Source: Neonectria sp. B-13
Taxonomy: Eukaryota > Ascomycota > Sordariomycetes > Hypocreales > Nectriaceae
Length of the DNA stretch: 64,000 nucleotides
Assembly (NCBI GenBank): GCA_002682825.1
Contig: NOKP01000018.1
Span: forward strand, 404,827 to 468,826
Direction of reading: 5' to 3'
The notes beneath the pieces were generated by a model. It ran no database searches and had not been told where the DNA came from. It saw nothing but the letters and a program-made list of their open reading frames with translations. Positions within the stretch are counted from its first letter, which is position 1, and each line of letters opens with the position of its first letter. The position numbers and the translations under genes are program-made. This document shows, in pieces, positions 23,601-35,818 of this stretch.

Positions 23601-26600
23601 GAGCTGACCATCGGTCTGGACAACAACACGGCCACGGAGGTCGTTGAGCACCAAGGTCTGGTGGGTCTCGGCCAGACCCAGCTCCCAAGGGAGACCGGCG
23701 TACTTGATACCAGTCCATCGCGAGGCACCGGTACCACCGTCATGACCGGAGATCAGAATATGGTCGGCCTTGGCCTTTGCGACACCGGAGGCGACGATAC
23801 CGACACCGACTTCGGAAACCAGCTTGACAGAGACTCGGGAACGAGGACTCGAGCACTTCAGATCGTAGATCAGCTGCTTGAGATCCTCAATGGAGTAAAT
23901 GTCGTGGTGGGGAGGAGGCGAGATCAGACCGACACCAGGAGTGGAGTGACGGGTTCGGGCAATGGACTTCGACACCTTGTGGCCGGGAAGCTCACCACCC
24001 TCACCGGGCTTGGCACCCTGGGCCATCTTGATCTGAAGCTCGTCAGAATCGGCAAGGTAGGCAGAAGTGACACCGAATCGGCCAGAGGCAACCTGCTTGA
24101 TAGCCGAGCGCATTGTGTCGCCGTTAGGCATACGCTCAGATCGCTCAGGATCCTCACCGCCCTCACCAGTGTTGGACTTTCCGCCGAGTCGGTTCATGGC
24201 AACAGCCAGAGTAGAGTGAGACTCCATGGAGATGGAGCCATAGGACATGGCACCGGTGCAGAATCGGCGAACAATGTCGGTCCAAGGCTCGACCTGATCG
24301 ATAGGCACAGGGGTACAGTCATCAAACTTGAAGTCCAAAAGACCACGGAGGGTGCACGACTTGATCTGCTCATACTCGGATCGCGAGTAAGCTTCGTAGG
24401 ACTTGTCGTTCTTGGTGCGGACGGCGTCCTGGATGTTGGCAATGGAGGTAGGGTCGTTGACGTGAGGCTCGCCGCCGTCACGCCAGTGGTACTCTCCAGA
24501 CTCGGGAAGGCCGCTAATGCCGACAGTGTATCGAGAGGGGAACCCGCGCTCGTGGAAGCGGAAGCCTTCCTCAGCAATAAGCTCGAAGGTAACACCTTGG
24601 ATGCGCGAGGCAGTACCCCTGAAGCATCGCTCAACAACAGCTTCGTCGAGGCCAAGGGCCTCAAAGATCTGAGCACCCTTGTACGAGGCAAGGGTGGAGA
24701 TTCCCATCTTGCTCATGACCTTCAGGATACCACCGTCGCAAGAGTGCTTGTAGTTGTGGATCAAAGCTTCGTCACTAAGCTTCTTCTTGACAAGACCCTC
24801 GCGGTTCAGCTTGAGGATGCACTCCATGGCGAGATAGGGGTTGACAGCGTCAGCACCATAGCCGAGGAGCACACACATGTGATGCACTTCACGGGCCTCA
24901 GCAGTCTCGACGACGAGAGCGGCCATTGATCGCCATTTGTTGCTAACAAGATGATGGTGAACCATGCCGGAGGCCAGGACAGCGGAAACGGGCAGTCGGT
25001 CGGCGCTGGTGTTTCGGTCGGAGAGCACGATGACACGATCGTGAGCCTCGATGGCAGCAGTGGCCTCATTGCAGATGTAGTCGAGGTGGTTTAGGTAACC
25101 TTGCACACCCTCGGACTTGGGGAAGGTCAAGTCGATAGTCTTAACAGTCCACTTAGAGTAAGTTCCAGCCATGTTCTTGATAGCATTGAACTCGGGGATA
25201 GACAGGATGGGGCTGGGGAGCAAGAGACGACCGCACTGGGAAGAATCCATCTCGAGCAAGTTACCCTGGGGGCCAACATAGCACTCCAGGGACATGACGA
25301 TGGACTCTCGGATGGGGTCGATGGGGGGGTTGGTAACCTGGGCGAAAAGCTGTCGGAAGTAGTCATAGAGGAGACGAGGGTTATCGGTCAGGCAGGCCAG
25401 AGGGCCATCGTTACCCATGGAACCCAGGGCCTCCTTCTCATCAGCAGCCATGGGAGCAAGAATCAAACTAACCTGCTCATGGGTGTAGCCATAGGAGAGC
25501 AGGAGGGGGTCAGCCTGAAGCTTCTTGTCATCCAACTTGGGCGCCAGATCCATGGACTGCTCCAGAGCCTCGAGGACCTTGGGCAGGGTAATCAATTCTC
25601 TATCAAGCCAAGCACGGAAGTCCTGTCGGCTCGCGACGGCCTCCTTTAGCTCCTTGTCATCAATGATGCGACCAGCCTGAGTGTCGACCAAAAGCATGCG
25701 ACCAGGCTGCAGACGACCCTTGTGAATGACAGACTCGGGCTCAACGGGGATGGTACCGACTTCGGAGGCACAGATGATGCGGTCATCGTCCATCACGTAG
25801 TATCGGCAAGGTCGGAGACCGTTTCGGTCCAAGTTGGCACCGCAGTAACGGCCATCGGCAAAGGTGAAGAGCGCGGGGCCATCCCAGGGCTCCATCTGGC
25901 AAGCAGCCCATTCGTAGAATGCAGCCTTCTTGGGGTCCATGTCCTGGTTACCCTGCCATGCCTCGGGAACCATGAGCATAACGGCCTCAGGGAGTGAGAG
26001 GACACCGTTGATGGTCAGAAGCTCCAGGACGTTGTCAAAGGCAGCGGAATCAGAGCCGCCATCCTCAACGATGGGGTACATTTGCTCCAGCTCATCCTTG
26101 AAGATGTCGGACTGCATGACACCCTCGCGAGCGCGCATCCAATTCTTGTTTCCACGCAGGGTGTTGATTTCACCGTTGTGGGCAGCCCATCGCAGGGGCT
26201 GAGCACGATCCCACGAGGGGAAGGTGTTGGTGGAGAACCGAGAGTGCACCAGGGCGAAGTGAGCCTCGTAGTCGGCGTTGACGAGATCGTGATAGTACGA
26301 GTAGACCTGAACAGGGGCAAGCTGTCCCTTGTAAACAATGTTCTTGTTGGAAAGGGAGCAGATGTAGAACCAGTTGTGCAGACCAATGCTCTGGGTAGCA
26401 CGCTTCCGGAGAATGTACAGCTGTCGCTCGAAATAGCGGTCGTCAAACTGCTCTGGATCAGTCATTTCGGGGGCGTCACCGGCGCCATAAGCAGAGGTGA
26501 GCACAACGAAGGGCTGGAGGATGATGGGCTCGCGCGACCTGGCAGCGGGTCCAAGAAGAGTCGAGTCGACAGGGGGCCGTCGCCAACCCAGGACTCGCAG

Positions 26601-27179
26601 ACCCAACGATTCGGCAACATCTTCCAGCTGCCTCTTGGACTCCTCGAGAGTCTCCTCGTCGGGCTTGAAGAACAAGTTTCCCACAGCGTATTGGCCCAGA
26701 GGGGGCAGCTTAATGCCCTCCTCCTTCTCAAAGTTCTTGATGAAGAACCGGTGGGGGATAGATGTCATGACACCAGCGCCATCGCCATCTCGAGCATCTG
26801 AACCAACGGCACCACGATGGGTCATGTTGCAGAGAAGGTTCCGTGCTACGGCTAGTCAGCTTTTTGCCATTGTGCAACCTAGGGTATAGATCAAACTCAC
26901 CATCGCTAACGATCTTGTGGCTAGCCTTGCCCTTAATGTGGCTATCATCGTGTTAGCCAAACTGCACTCGTCGTCTTCCAAAGCCAGAGTCCAAACGTAC
27001 CAGGCGAAACCGACACCACAGGCATCCTTCTCTAAAGAAGGGTCATACAGACCCTGCTTCACGGGCAGCGCACTAGCCCAAGACTCATTGTTCTCGGTCT
27101 GATACTCGAAAGGGCTGTAGGTTTGTTGCTGAGAGTCGATATGGGTCTGTCGGTCGTCGAATTCCACGGTTAGGCCCAT
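20668..27179 (-). CDS. GLT1: NAD(P)H-dependent glutamate synthase (GOGAT), alpha-beta fusion
   Basis: Exons are 27001-27179, 26901-26941, 20857-26845 and 20668-20797, giving about 2112 residues. The start MGLTVEFDDRQTH is the first ATG in frame. A 53-residue propeptide precedes Cys54 in KDACGVGFACHIKG. Cys54 is the N-terminal nucleophile of the class-II glutaminase domain, and 53 residues equals the yeast propeptide as I recall it. Then come the central domain, the FMN synthase domain and the 3Fe-4S cysteines (MGCVFMRKCHLNTCPVG, near residue 1180). After the GXGXG-type alpha-helix domain the beta part follows: 4Fe-4S cysteines (CMDCGVPFC, about 1650), the FAD site (GSGPAGLACA, about 1757), the pyridine-nucleotide site (GGGDTGNDCIG, about 1898) and the tail RRGQSLIVWGINEGRQ. 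The enzyme makes two glutamates from glutamine and 2-oxoglutarate, the GS-GOGAT route of nitrogen assimilation. Confidence 0.97.
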
Positions 27180-28879
27180 GCTAGGCGACCGGGTCAGGTG
27201 GGGTTGGTGGGGGTTGGTGGGGGTGGGAGGAGCGCGGGGCACCTCAGCGAGAGCAGCGTGCGCCACTCTTTAGTGGAGATCTGGAGCAGCGGAAGAACGG
27301 ATTAGCATGACACGAGCCTCGGGATGCACAAAACACGGCCGAGGCCGGGAAAACAGATGACGGGGTATCAATCGGTAGGGGATATCGCATGGGGATCTAT
27401 AGCCGCGCGAGGGAAAGATCCAGGTCCGGAGCGGGTGGTCGTGCCATCGACTCATCGATCCAGTGTCTGCCGGCATCGGGACGAGGTGGCGCGCTCCAGA
27501 TAAGGGAAAATCTGGCGATAAAGGCGAATCGGCGCGATTGACCAGGACCCCGCCAGGCCGCCGGCTTGCCCCTCCAAATGACTCTTGTGCGTTGTCTGAA
27601 TCAATGGCAGGCCTAGTCTCGTATGCGAGGACCTCGGTCGCACCGTTGGACAGGATGACTCCCCATCTCTGTGTCGCCTGGTGTTCGCCTCTGGAGCAGC
27701 CTCTCGTCCGGAACCGACGCAGGGCCCATGAGAGGTTCACGCAGCCGCGAAGGTCAAGCTTCGACAGCTCTCTCCTTCGGGCCACGGCCCACATCGGTCC
27801 CCCTTGGGTGGTATGGGTGGCATGGGTGCGCCCCTCTCCCCGGCACACAGCGTGGGATGCGCTGTGGCGACAGCCAATAATGGCCCTCACAATGGCAACC
27901 AGGTATGCGGCTAAGACATGGACCACCCAAAAGCGCCTGGGGGGGACGTCACTTCGGAGATGCCACGCATGAAGGACAGCGCCACGCGCGCCAGGAAGCC
28001 GCGGGCTCGACGGGCGGCTGTTGGGTTGGCATGTCCTGGCCGAACGTTGCTGGGGTCTTGTTTCGGTCGCGGAAACATGTGATGTCGTAGTCCCGTTTCC
28101 CAGCAATGCTCTGCCAGCGGTTGCGAGAGCCGTCTGCCTTCTACCCTCTGCGTCTTTCGCCGCGGATTTTGAGGATGCGGGTTCCGGGTGATCGGGTGAT
28201 CGGGTCGAGGCGGTCCATGGACGGGAAGTGATGAGGACGGAGGGCGGGAGGGGAGACGGAGGAGGCGGGCTGATAGTAGACGATGATGGGAGAAAGCAGC
28301 GTCACGCACACACGACTTAACTTACCAGGAAAGCTTGGTCCTCTTTGTCCAAAGAGCAATGGGTATCTTGGAAGGCCACTGGCTGGCAGTGGCGTAGCAA
28401 TAGGTCGTATGATGAGGAGAAGAGAGCGTACAAGAGGACGGAGGAGGACAGAGGAGGAAGAGGGCGAGAGGGGAAGAAGCAGGAGGGGGGAGGGCAACCT
28501 TCACGCTTTTATGGAATGGAGGGATCTCCAGCGTTGCCAGCTGGCGTAGCCAACTCCGTCCGTCGGCAGCAGCTAGAGGGAGGTAGGTACCCAACGCCAA
28601 CCTACTTTACTCGAGTCGCCTCACGGATACGGCTTGAGCACGGCTGCGGCTGCGGCTGCGCCAACTCGGTGTGATTTGATTCACTGCTCTGGGAATCCGA
28701 GTGGGCTGGCAAGCTGGCTGGGTCGAGTTGAGCGGAACTAGGTCTAGGTCCGGAGCGAAGACTTGTGTGCCAAGCCCCAGCAATGAAAATGGGCGACGGA
28801 GAAGAAGAAAAACCAGTGGAGTGGCTACGGGCTACGGGGGTTTGGGAAATTTTACCAGGGCAGGGGATGAAGATAGAAC

Positions 28880-28916
28880 NNNNNNNNNNNNNNNNNNNNN
28901 NNNNNNNNNNNNNNNN
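28880..28916. other. Assembly gap (37 N)
   Basis: A run of undetermined bases flanked by purine-rich sequence. Its true length may differ from 37. It lies in non-coding sequence, so no gene model is broken. Confidence 0.99.
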
Positions 28917-29450
28917 AGGAGGAGGGGGGTAAGAGGGCTTCCGGCTAAGGGCACCTGGGTGACTGTGGTTGAGTGGTGAATTGTGCTGTAAGGACGGACG
29001 AGGACGGCGACGGCGAGACAGGCGCAGGGAAGCGTCAAGGTGCATGCATGGTCGGGTGGGGGGCGATGATGATGGGGCGCTCTGTCGGTGGGGAAGTCGA
29101 GGGGCCGACGAGGGGCCCAGGCCAGACTCCGGAGGCGAACGCTGGAGAAGGCGCTGGAGAAAGAAGCTCTCTCAACCTCTCTACCTCGTAGCTCCTCCAG
29201 AAGAGAGCTGTAGCCTGTCAGCAACCCATCCGTTCCATGACAGGGAACTGCTCCCATCCATCCAGGGCTGCCTTAGCGCATGGGGAGACCCTCCCAGAAG
29301 GCACGCCACGTCCTCGCTCAGCGACGCCTCCTTGGGCCCCTTCGCATCGACGACCCGCCCAGACGAACTCCTCCTGTCTCCGGCGTGCCGCCAGGCCCAA
29401 GTGGGCGCACGCGCACCCTGCCGTGGCCCGATTTACCTTGCTGACCCCGT

Positions 29451-29490
29451 TGGTGGCCCTCTTTTTGGTGGCCCTCTTTTTGGTGGCCCT
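29451..29490 (+). repeat. 15-bp tandem repeat, about 2.7 copies
   Basis: The unit TGGTGGCCCTCTTTT is repeated at 29451, 29466 and (partial) 29481 without mismatches, in non-coding sequence. Confidence 0.9.
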
Positions 29491-30204
29491 TCTTGATCCG
29501 TGAGGCCCCAAGAGCACATGCCAGCAAACCACCGCAGGCAAATGAGCTTGAAGGCATTTGCACGACGCTCCCGTCATTGACATACCACGCCACGTCCGGG
29601 GCCCCGTCAATAACTTACAAGAAAGGACGGCACAACCATGAAAGCCATGACAGCCATGACAAGCATTACAGCCAGGGCTTCATCCCCACGGGCCCTCCTC
29701 CTTTCCTCCATCCCCCCATTCCCCCCTCTCGGCTCTCCTCCGGGGCCCCAGGTGCCGCCCATGGCATCGGGGCTTTCTTCCACCTCCCGCCGATGCGCGG
29801 AGTCCGGAAGCCCGTCCGAATCCAGGATCCGAACAACACGATGCCTCTGTCGCCCCTTTGTTGGGGTTCGTCCATGTCCATGTCCTTGTCCATGCCCTCG
29901 TTCAACCTTCTTGTTTCTAGCTGGCCGGGTGCCTTTGTTGTTTTGGGATTGTATGATGGTCACCCTTTTTTCTTCTGCTTCAGAATCGCCCGACCCTAGC
30001 TTGGGGATGGTGGCATGGGGCAATAAGCCATGGGCAAATATGGGCTGGGTTGGGTGTCTCCATCCCATCATCCCGCCGCCCCTCAATCTGCCTGTCCCTG
30101 CACGCCTCCACGCCTCGACACATCGGCGCCTTGATGCCTCGTCTCCGTGGTCAATCTCCTCTAACCAGCTAAGCGTACCGACTCAGACTGTGCCCCCCTC
30201 CATC

Positions 30205-30240
30205 CACCCATTCATCCATTCATCCATCCATCCATCCACT
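30205..30240 (+). repeat. (CATC/CATT)n simple repeat
   Basis: Consecutive CCATT/CATCC units ending in four perfect CATC units, in the gene-free region. Confidence 0.8.
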
Positions 30241-33200
30241 CCAACTAGATCGGCATCTTTCCGGGTCAGGGGATCTGGCTTCCCCGGTCAACACGTTACA
30301 CGAGGGCAACCCGAAATGTCCATCATTCTTGGTGGCCGTCTTGTTAGTAGTCGAGGCGAGCAGTCGTTGTGATTTGTAAACGGAGGACAGCACAGGAGCT
30401 GATGGACTGCCCCTCATTCCGATCTACACATTCGGTAGGTGCGATCTGCCTACGACGTCGGTAGGTTACGGTTACGTAGCTTCCATCCCGCACACGCCGT
30501 GAAACACTACGTTAGCGCAGGAGTGCATTGGAAGGTAGACTACGGAGGGGGGGTTTCCTTGTCCTGGTGCCTATTCGTACACGCGCATGGAAACAACAAC
30601 GTAGAACACAGAGGTGGTGCATTTTTTTTTCCACCTCGCCTCGTCTGTCCATTGCTGACCGAAACAGCCTGTTCAATGCCGCCCACTTCTCTTCACCGAC
30701 ACGCCCAAACAGGGCACCTCATAATACTCATGGATTCTGCAATCAAACCCTCCGTCGCCATTGCCTGATTCTGATCCTCTTACGTGACCTGACGTGACAA
30801 TTCGCTGAACAACAGGGCCTCACCGAGCGGTCAGCGTCAGTCAATTTCTCCCGGTGGATCACTGGATTCACAGCCAAACGACTTCCGACGTGTCTTCCAA
30901 CCGTCCCCTGCCTGGCCTGGTCCGACTCCCGTCGAGACCCTGTCCTCGACTCCTTGGAGCCCATGCTCGTTTCTCCCCGCGCCCCAATCGGCTGGAGCGA
31001 CAAGAGCAAAAAGATCTTCTCTCATCGGCCCAATCAATTGCCGCTTATTCAGCCTCGTTGTCTCGTCTATTGCCTATCCGTCGTTGGCCCACAGAGCACG
31101 AAGCATAGATTAGAAATGGTTGGCAACACAGTTTCGTGTAAGAGAAATCCGGCCGAGGGAACGGAGAGTTCGCTGCACTCAGAGACCCAACCATCCGCGG
31201 CAGCACCCCACATGGGGTTGCAGCCACGGCTAGGGTGCTGGGCATCCGTGCACGGTGCCACGCCGCCTAGAACGTTAAACCTAATGCACAAGGGTCAACT
31301 CGACGTCCAACTTGCGACACCAATCACAGCCCGCTATTTTCAATGCCAGCGCCGCCGATATCGCGAGTGTCCCGCCCGAAAGGACCCCAAAGGGATGAGC
31401 CATGCGCTGCGCTCGCCCGGGGTGACCCTTTGACGTACAGGTGCTGCGCGGGGGAGACAGGCGGGCATATGATTCGTCCGCAACTCGATGTCCATTGCCC
31501 ATCGCCTGCACCTAGAGGTGACCTTCTCGGGAAGCTGGATGCCCATCGGTGCCAAGGGTAAGATTCCAACGAGTCACAAACTCACAACCCAAAAGCGTGT
31601 GCCCCTACCCTCCCGACGACCCTACAGACATGCGTCAGACATGCACTAGATATGCAGCAGACATGTGCTACGGGACTCGCTCGCTTGCACACCACCTCGT
31701 AGTGCCTTAGGTTGAGAAAAGGCTTCCATTCCACCAGGGCATGTCAGCCAAGCACAGCACAGCACAGTCATGCTAGGGTTTTTGCCAGCACAACAGGGTT
31801 TTGAGGCTTCACACGCAAATTTGTTGGTCCTTGGGTTTATTGTCGCATCGCATCATCTGTGTTCTGGCGGCTCTCTCAGCCGGAGCACTAAGCAGCGTCA
31901 TTGACACACGACACGACGTCGCAGCTTATGAAATAGAAACCTCTCCGTCGCCTCACCTGGCGGAACTTCGGCCAATAACACCGAACAAGCCGGGCATCCA
32001 CCTAGGGCTGCTGGCGTGAGGAGCAGACCACCCACCCGCACAGCCTACAGGTGTGAGAAGGCATCCAACCAGAGGCAGAGCCCAGATGGACCACGCCCGG
32101 ATTTCTTCCAAGCCTGCCATGATGCATGGAGTCCAGTCAGGGTTTCCCGGAGGCTGTTTTTCCTTGCCAACTTGGCCCAAGAGAGGCTGGCGAGCAAAAC
32201 TGACGTCTTCACTCTCACACCATTATCGCACAGTCACAGCATGGACATCAAAATTTGGGGGTGACGGCCAATCACAAGCCCAGCGCTGAGCTGCCTCTCC
32301 TTATCTCACCCCAACCAAACCAAGGCTGCCCGTCCCGTCGTAGCCCGTCTCTTCGCGCCTCTTTTGCACTAATACAGAAGAGGCTCGTGCCGGAGACTCA
32401 TCGGCAGCGACCTGCAGATCGGCTAGTGAGCATTAGTCCGCTCCATCGCACAGATGCCCATGTCTCACCACGGGTTCGGGAGTCTGGTGCAGGTGCAGCG
32501 CTGCCCTACCCTGCGGTGCCCTACGATGTCCTGCGAGGTTCTGCGAGGTTCTGGTGCAGGAAGACGTCACTTGTTTGGGAAGTTTAAACCGGCGAAGGCG
32601 ATTCGCTCATCAAACTCGGGGTTGAGATGAGGGTTCCATCCCTTGGCTGGGCTAGGCCTTCTTCGCGACAGGCTACCTGTAAGTATGTTGTGCACCAGTC
32701 GACGGATAATTTGACTAGGTAAGTACGAACACCAAACATACATGCTCCGTGGCATGCCCGAAATCTCGACATCTAACAGGACATATGATGTCCCCCCCCA
32801 GGGCAGGCATTTTGCTCGTTAAACCGGATCTCGTTCCCACCGCCCCGGTGCTCGTATATTTGATTATGCTCAACACTTGATGACTCGATTTTGACGGTGT
32901 TCGCCCTCCGCCGCCTACGTGGATGGGCATATGGAAGACCATGGCAATGACCATGAGGATGGCCATGGGCATCATGACAACTTCCCGAGCCCCATCTCCT
33001 CCACAGCGTGTTCCATTCTTTCCCGCTGTCCGAGAGCTGCTTTTTGCCGTTTTCCCTAGCGCCGAGCTGGGGGTCTTATCTCTGTCGTCTCCGTTCTACA
33101 GAAACGGCGCCAGCGCAGCGCAATCCCTAGAGCGGCACAAATCAAGTCGAGGCATTATAAATATCAACGGAGCGACTGCTTGCTCGAGCGGAGCCCGTCG

Positions 33201-34194
33201 AGAGTGGAGGAAGTTGTCTTCGGAGCAAACGTGGGCGGCCGAGGTCGGCGGGGCTAATATCCAGTCGCATTTGCGTGGAGGTTACGGAGGTGCGGAGCCG
33301 ACTCCCAGACTCGCAACTCGACTGAGCGCCAGCCGCTATCTGATTTCCGATCCGCGAGGCTGCCGTTGGCTCGTTGCATTATGCGGACCTCGGCGGCACC
33401 CACTCAACTACATACTGCCTTCCTTTCTCCATCGCTGCCTTGGCTTTTTGCCTGCATCCTCCGAGACCGCCGATCCCGAATTCTCCCGACTTGCTCTAAG
33501 GTTCCTCTTAACCCCGACCACCGACACGGCAGAGTTGGCCCTGGCCGTTCGTGGCAGGACCTAGCGCAGGAGCGGGTGAATAGCTGCAGGAAGCAGCACG
33601 CACCTCTGAGCGCCCTCGAGCGCCCTCACTTACCTCACGAAATGAATAACCATAACCGCCGTTCCAAACGGCCTGCGCGGCGGTGGCAACGGAACCCTGG
33701 GCTTGGCCCAAAGCGGTGAGCGAGACGGCCCATTTCAGAGACAAGAAGCTGGACACCGTTGTCTCCCTAAGGTGGCTTTCATTTCCGCGAAACAGGAGCC
33801 CATCTAGCACGTAGCACTCAGCACTCGGCCCCCCAGCACCCTTCCTTTCGGCATTTGACGTTATTTCGCCGAGCCGCTCCAGCCGCTGTAACGTGTCTTC
33901 GTCCCCATTCGGAGCCAAGGCCGAAGAGCAAGTCACTGTCCGAATTCCGTAGCTGTTTCCTCCGTCGGCCAATGCGAGACTCTAACATCCAGATTACAGT
34001 CTTCCAGGCAAATGATGCGTTTTCGTAGAAGTTTTGATTATTATACAGGGATCGGTCTTGGCATGCGGCTATTAGGCGCGAGCCGGCGCTTGTCGCGTAA
34101 GGTGCCCCGCAGGTTGTTGACCCCAAGGCATAACCACCAACCTGCACCCACGCGAACTACGTAGTATGCCGAACGCGTGCTGGAGCTAGCCCAA

Positions 34195-35318
34195 ATGTTC
34201 ACGACACTTCCAGACTTCACCCCGCGAGATGTATGGCCCCTTGGGTATTGCATGACACCAAGTTACGCCGTCTGACCTTCGTATAGTCGCATTCCTTGTG
34301 GTACAGGTCTTCTCGCAGCCCACTCACTCCGGCTACACCCGTCGACACCCATCAACACCAAGACCCTCACGCCCACCACCATGGCAGCAATCAATCACGC
34401 CAACGCGGCCACGCCCTCGAGCGATCGGCTCTCGCCCGGCTTGCTGCGGATGAGCAGTACATGCAACGTCGACGGCTGAACGTCCAGAACTACGGGAGTG
34501 GCTGGCTGAAACCCCCCGGCGTCCCCAAGACACTGCATCAGATGCGTGAGGAGAAGCGAGAACAGGAAGAGCACCAAGAGGCCATGCGCCGAGAACAGCT
34601 CGCCCAGGAACTTGCGGAGGCCGAAGCTGAGGCCAATCCGGAGGATGGAATAATGGACGATGTCCAGCTGGATGGCGCACAGGACCTGGATGACGAGATC
34701 CCAGATGCCGATGATGAGTTTGGATTGCACGACGATGACGATGACGATGACGAGGAGGACGAAGAGGAACTAGAAGAAGAGGACGAGGGGGCCGAGGCTG
34801 CGGAAGAGGCAGACGAGTCGCTTTTGAGAGAGGAGAGGCAAAACGACCTCATGGCTTCACGCATGAGGATGAACGACGATGCCTTTCGAGAAGCCCTCGT
34901 CCGCGGCGATCCAGACGGAGACGGCATGTACGGCGGCGAAGAGGAGATCGAAGAAGAGGAGCAGGGCCACATACTCGGCGAGGACGACTTCGTCCAAGAA
35001 GGAACCGACGACGGTCTGGGCATGGACATGGACGCCGATCTTGACGAGGACATCCCCGAGGCCGAGGGCGGTGGCTACGAGCACACCGACTCAGAGGCCG
35101 AGTTCACGAGCAGTCAAGAGGAGGATGACGACGACGATGACGATGCGGATATAAGTTTCGCGCCTCGCTCCGCGGCCCTGGCACCACCGCAGTCCCCAAC
35201 CCTCCAAGGCCGCTCAAGCATGTCCCTCGGCCGTCCCAGCATGGACCTGAGCAACCTCCTCTCCCAGGATGGCAGCAGCTTTTTGGAAAGCAGCCCGGCA
35301 GGTCGCCGCGGCCGCTAG
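34195..35318 (+). CDS. APC15: Anaphase-promoting complex subunit Apc15 (Mnd2 homologue)
   Basis: Exon 1 is 34195-34230 and encodes only MFTTLPDFTPRD. The intron is 34231-34286 (GTATGG donor, CTGAC branch, GTATAG acceptor). Exon 2 is 34287-35318, giving about 355 residues. Exon 2 has no ATG before the conserved part: its frame opens SHSLWYRSSRSPL, which matches the fungal Apc15 head only if joined to exon 1. The core RRRLNVQNYGSGWLKPPGVP followed by a Glu/Arg-rich helix (REEKREQEEHQEAMRREQ) is the Apc15p signature. The rest is a strongly acidic Asp/Glu tail ending in a Ser/Arg-rich segment. Apc15 sits on the APC/C platform and promotes turnover of the mitotic checkpoint complex and Cdc20 (in yeast, Mnd2 restrains APC/C-Ama1 in meiosis). 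It converges on BET1. Confidence 0.85.
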
Positions 35319-35818
35319 TAACGACATGCACGACACAGACGAGGAAACATACCATAGAACGGTCTTCAATATACCCATACACCTTTTTTCTCCGGTTATT
35401 AATAAAATAAGTGTCTCAGAGGGCCCGTCTGTCCCTTTATGAATGAAACAATGCCAAATATAACATGCGCATGGCAGGTAAAACCAATATTACAATCTTT
35501 GTACGGTGGTGGAACGTCTTCCGTCGTGTTTTCCCCCAGGGCACAGCCCCTGGTGTCATATTACCATGATGCAAGGAGGCGGGTTCAAAAGAAATTGGCC
35601 AAAAACGCCGTCCCAACGCCATCCAAAAATGCATCCATAACTGCAGCTGTTTTCTCTTTCATCTGTGCAGGCAAAGCTCTCCATTCGCTTCATTCCAAGA
35701 CATGCTTCTGTCCATTCATCTAAGCCGTGCTCGTCTTGAATTTCGTTTCGATGGTATCTGCGGTCATCTCGGGCAACCGGTTGTCGTTCGAAGTGCGCCT
35801 CGTAGTGAATTTTTGGGT
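35319..35818. other. 500-bp spacer between convergent APC15 and BET1
   Basis: The two genes point at each other, so this holds both 3' ends. AATAAAATAA at about 35400 is a plausible polyadenylation-type element for APC15. No gene is seen. Confidence 0.6.

Larger units (their letters stand above)
27180..34194. other. 7-kb gene-free stretch between GLT1 and APC15 (divergent)
   Basis: No coding exon could be supported on either strand. The open frames are short, overlap one another and show no family-like sequence. Both flanking genes are transcribed away from it, so it holds the GLT1 promoter on the left and the APC15 promoter on the right. It contains an assembly gap (28880-28916), a 15-bp tandem repeat near 29451, a CATC-type repeat near 30205-30240 and a polypyrimidine T-run near 30620. 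An untranslated RNA or degraded repeat could lie here unseen. Confidence 0.5.

Noticed and set aside
23196..24929. 577-codon plus-strand frame antisense to GLT1
   Set aside because: It lies wholly opposite a strongly conserved enzyme. The long frame follows from codon bias of the real gene on the other strand and has no domain character.
27180..27266. N-terminal extension of GLT1
   Set aside because: The apparent upstream start is GTG. The first ATG gives a 53-residue propeptide, which is the expected size.
29237..30372. Possible gene in overlapping plus-strand frames (29237-29999, 29638-30372)
   Set aside because: Frames come from CCC/GGC-rich sequence and a tandem repeat, with no conserved motif or consistent splice pattern.
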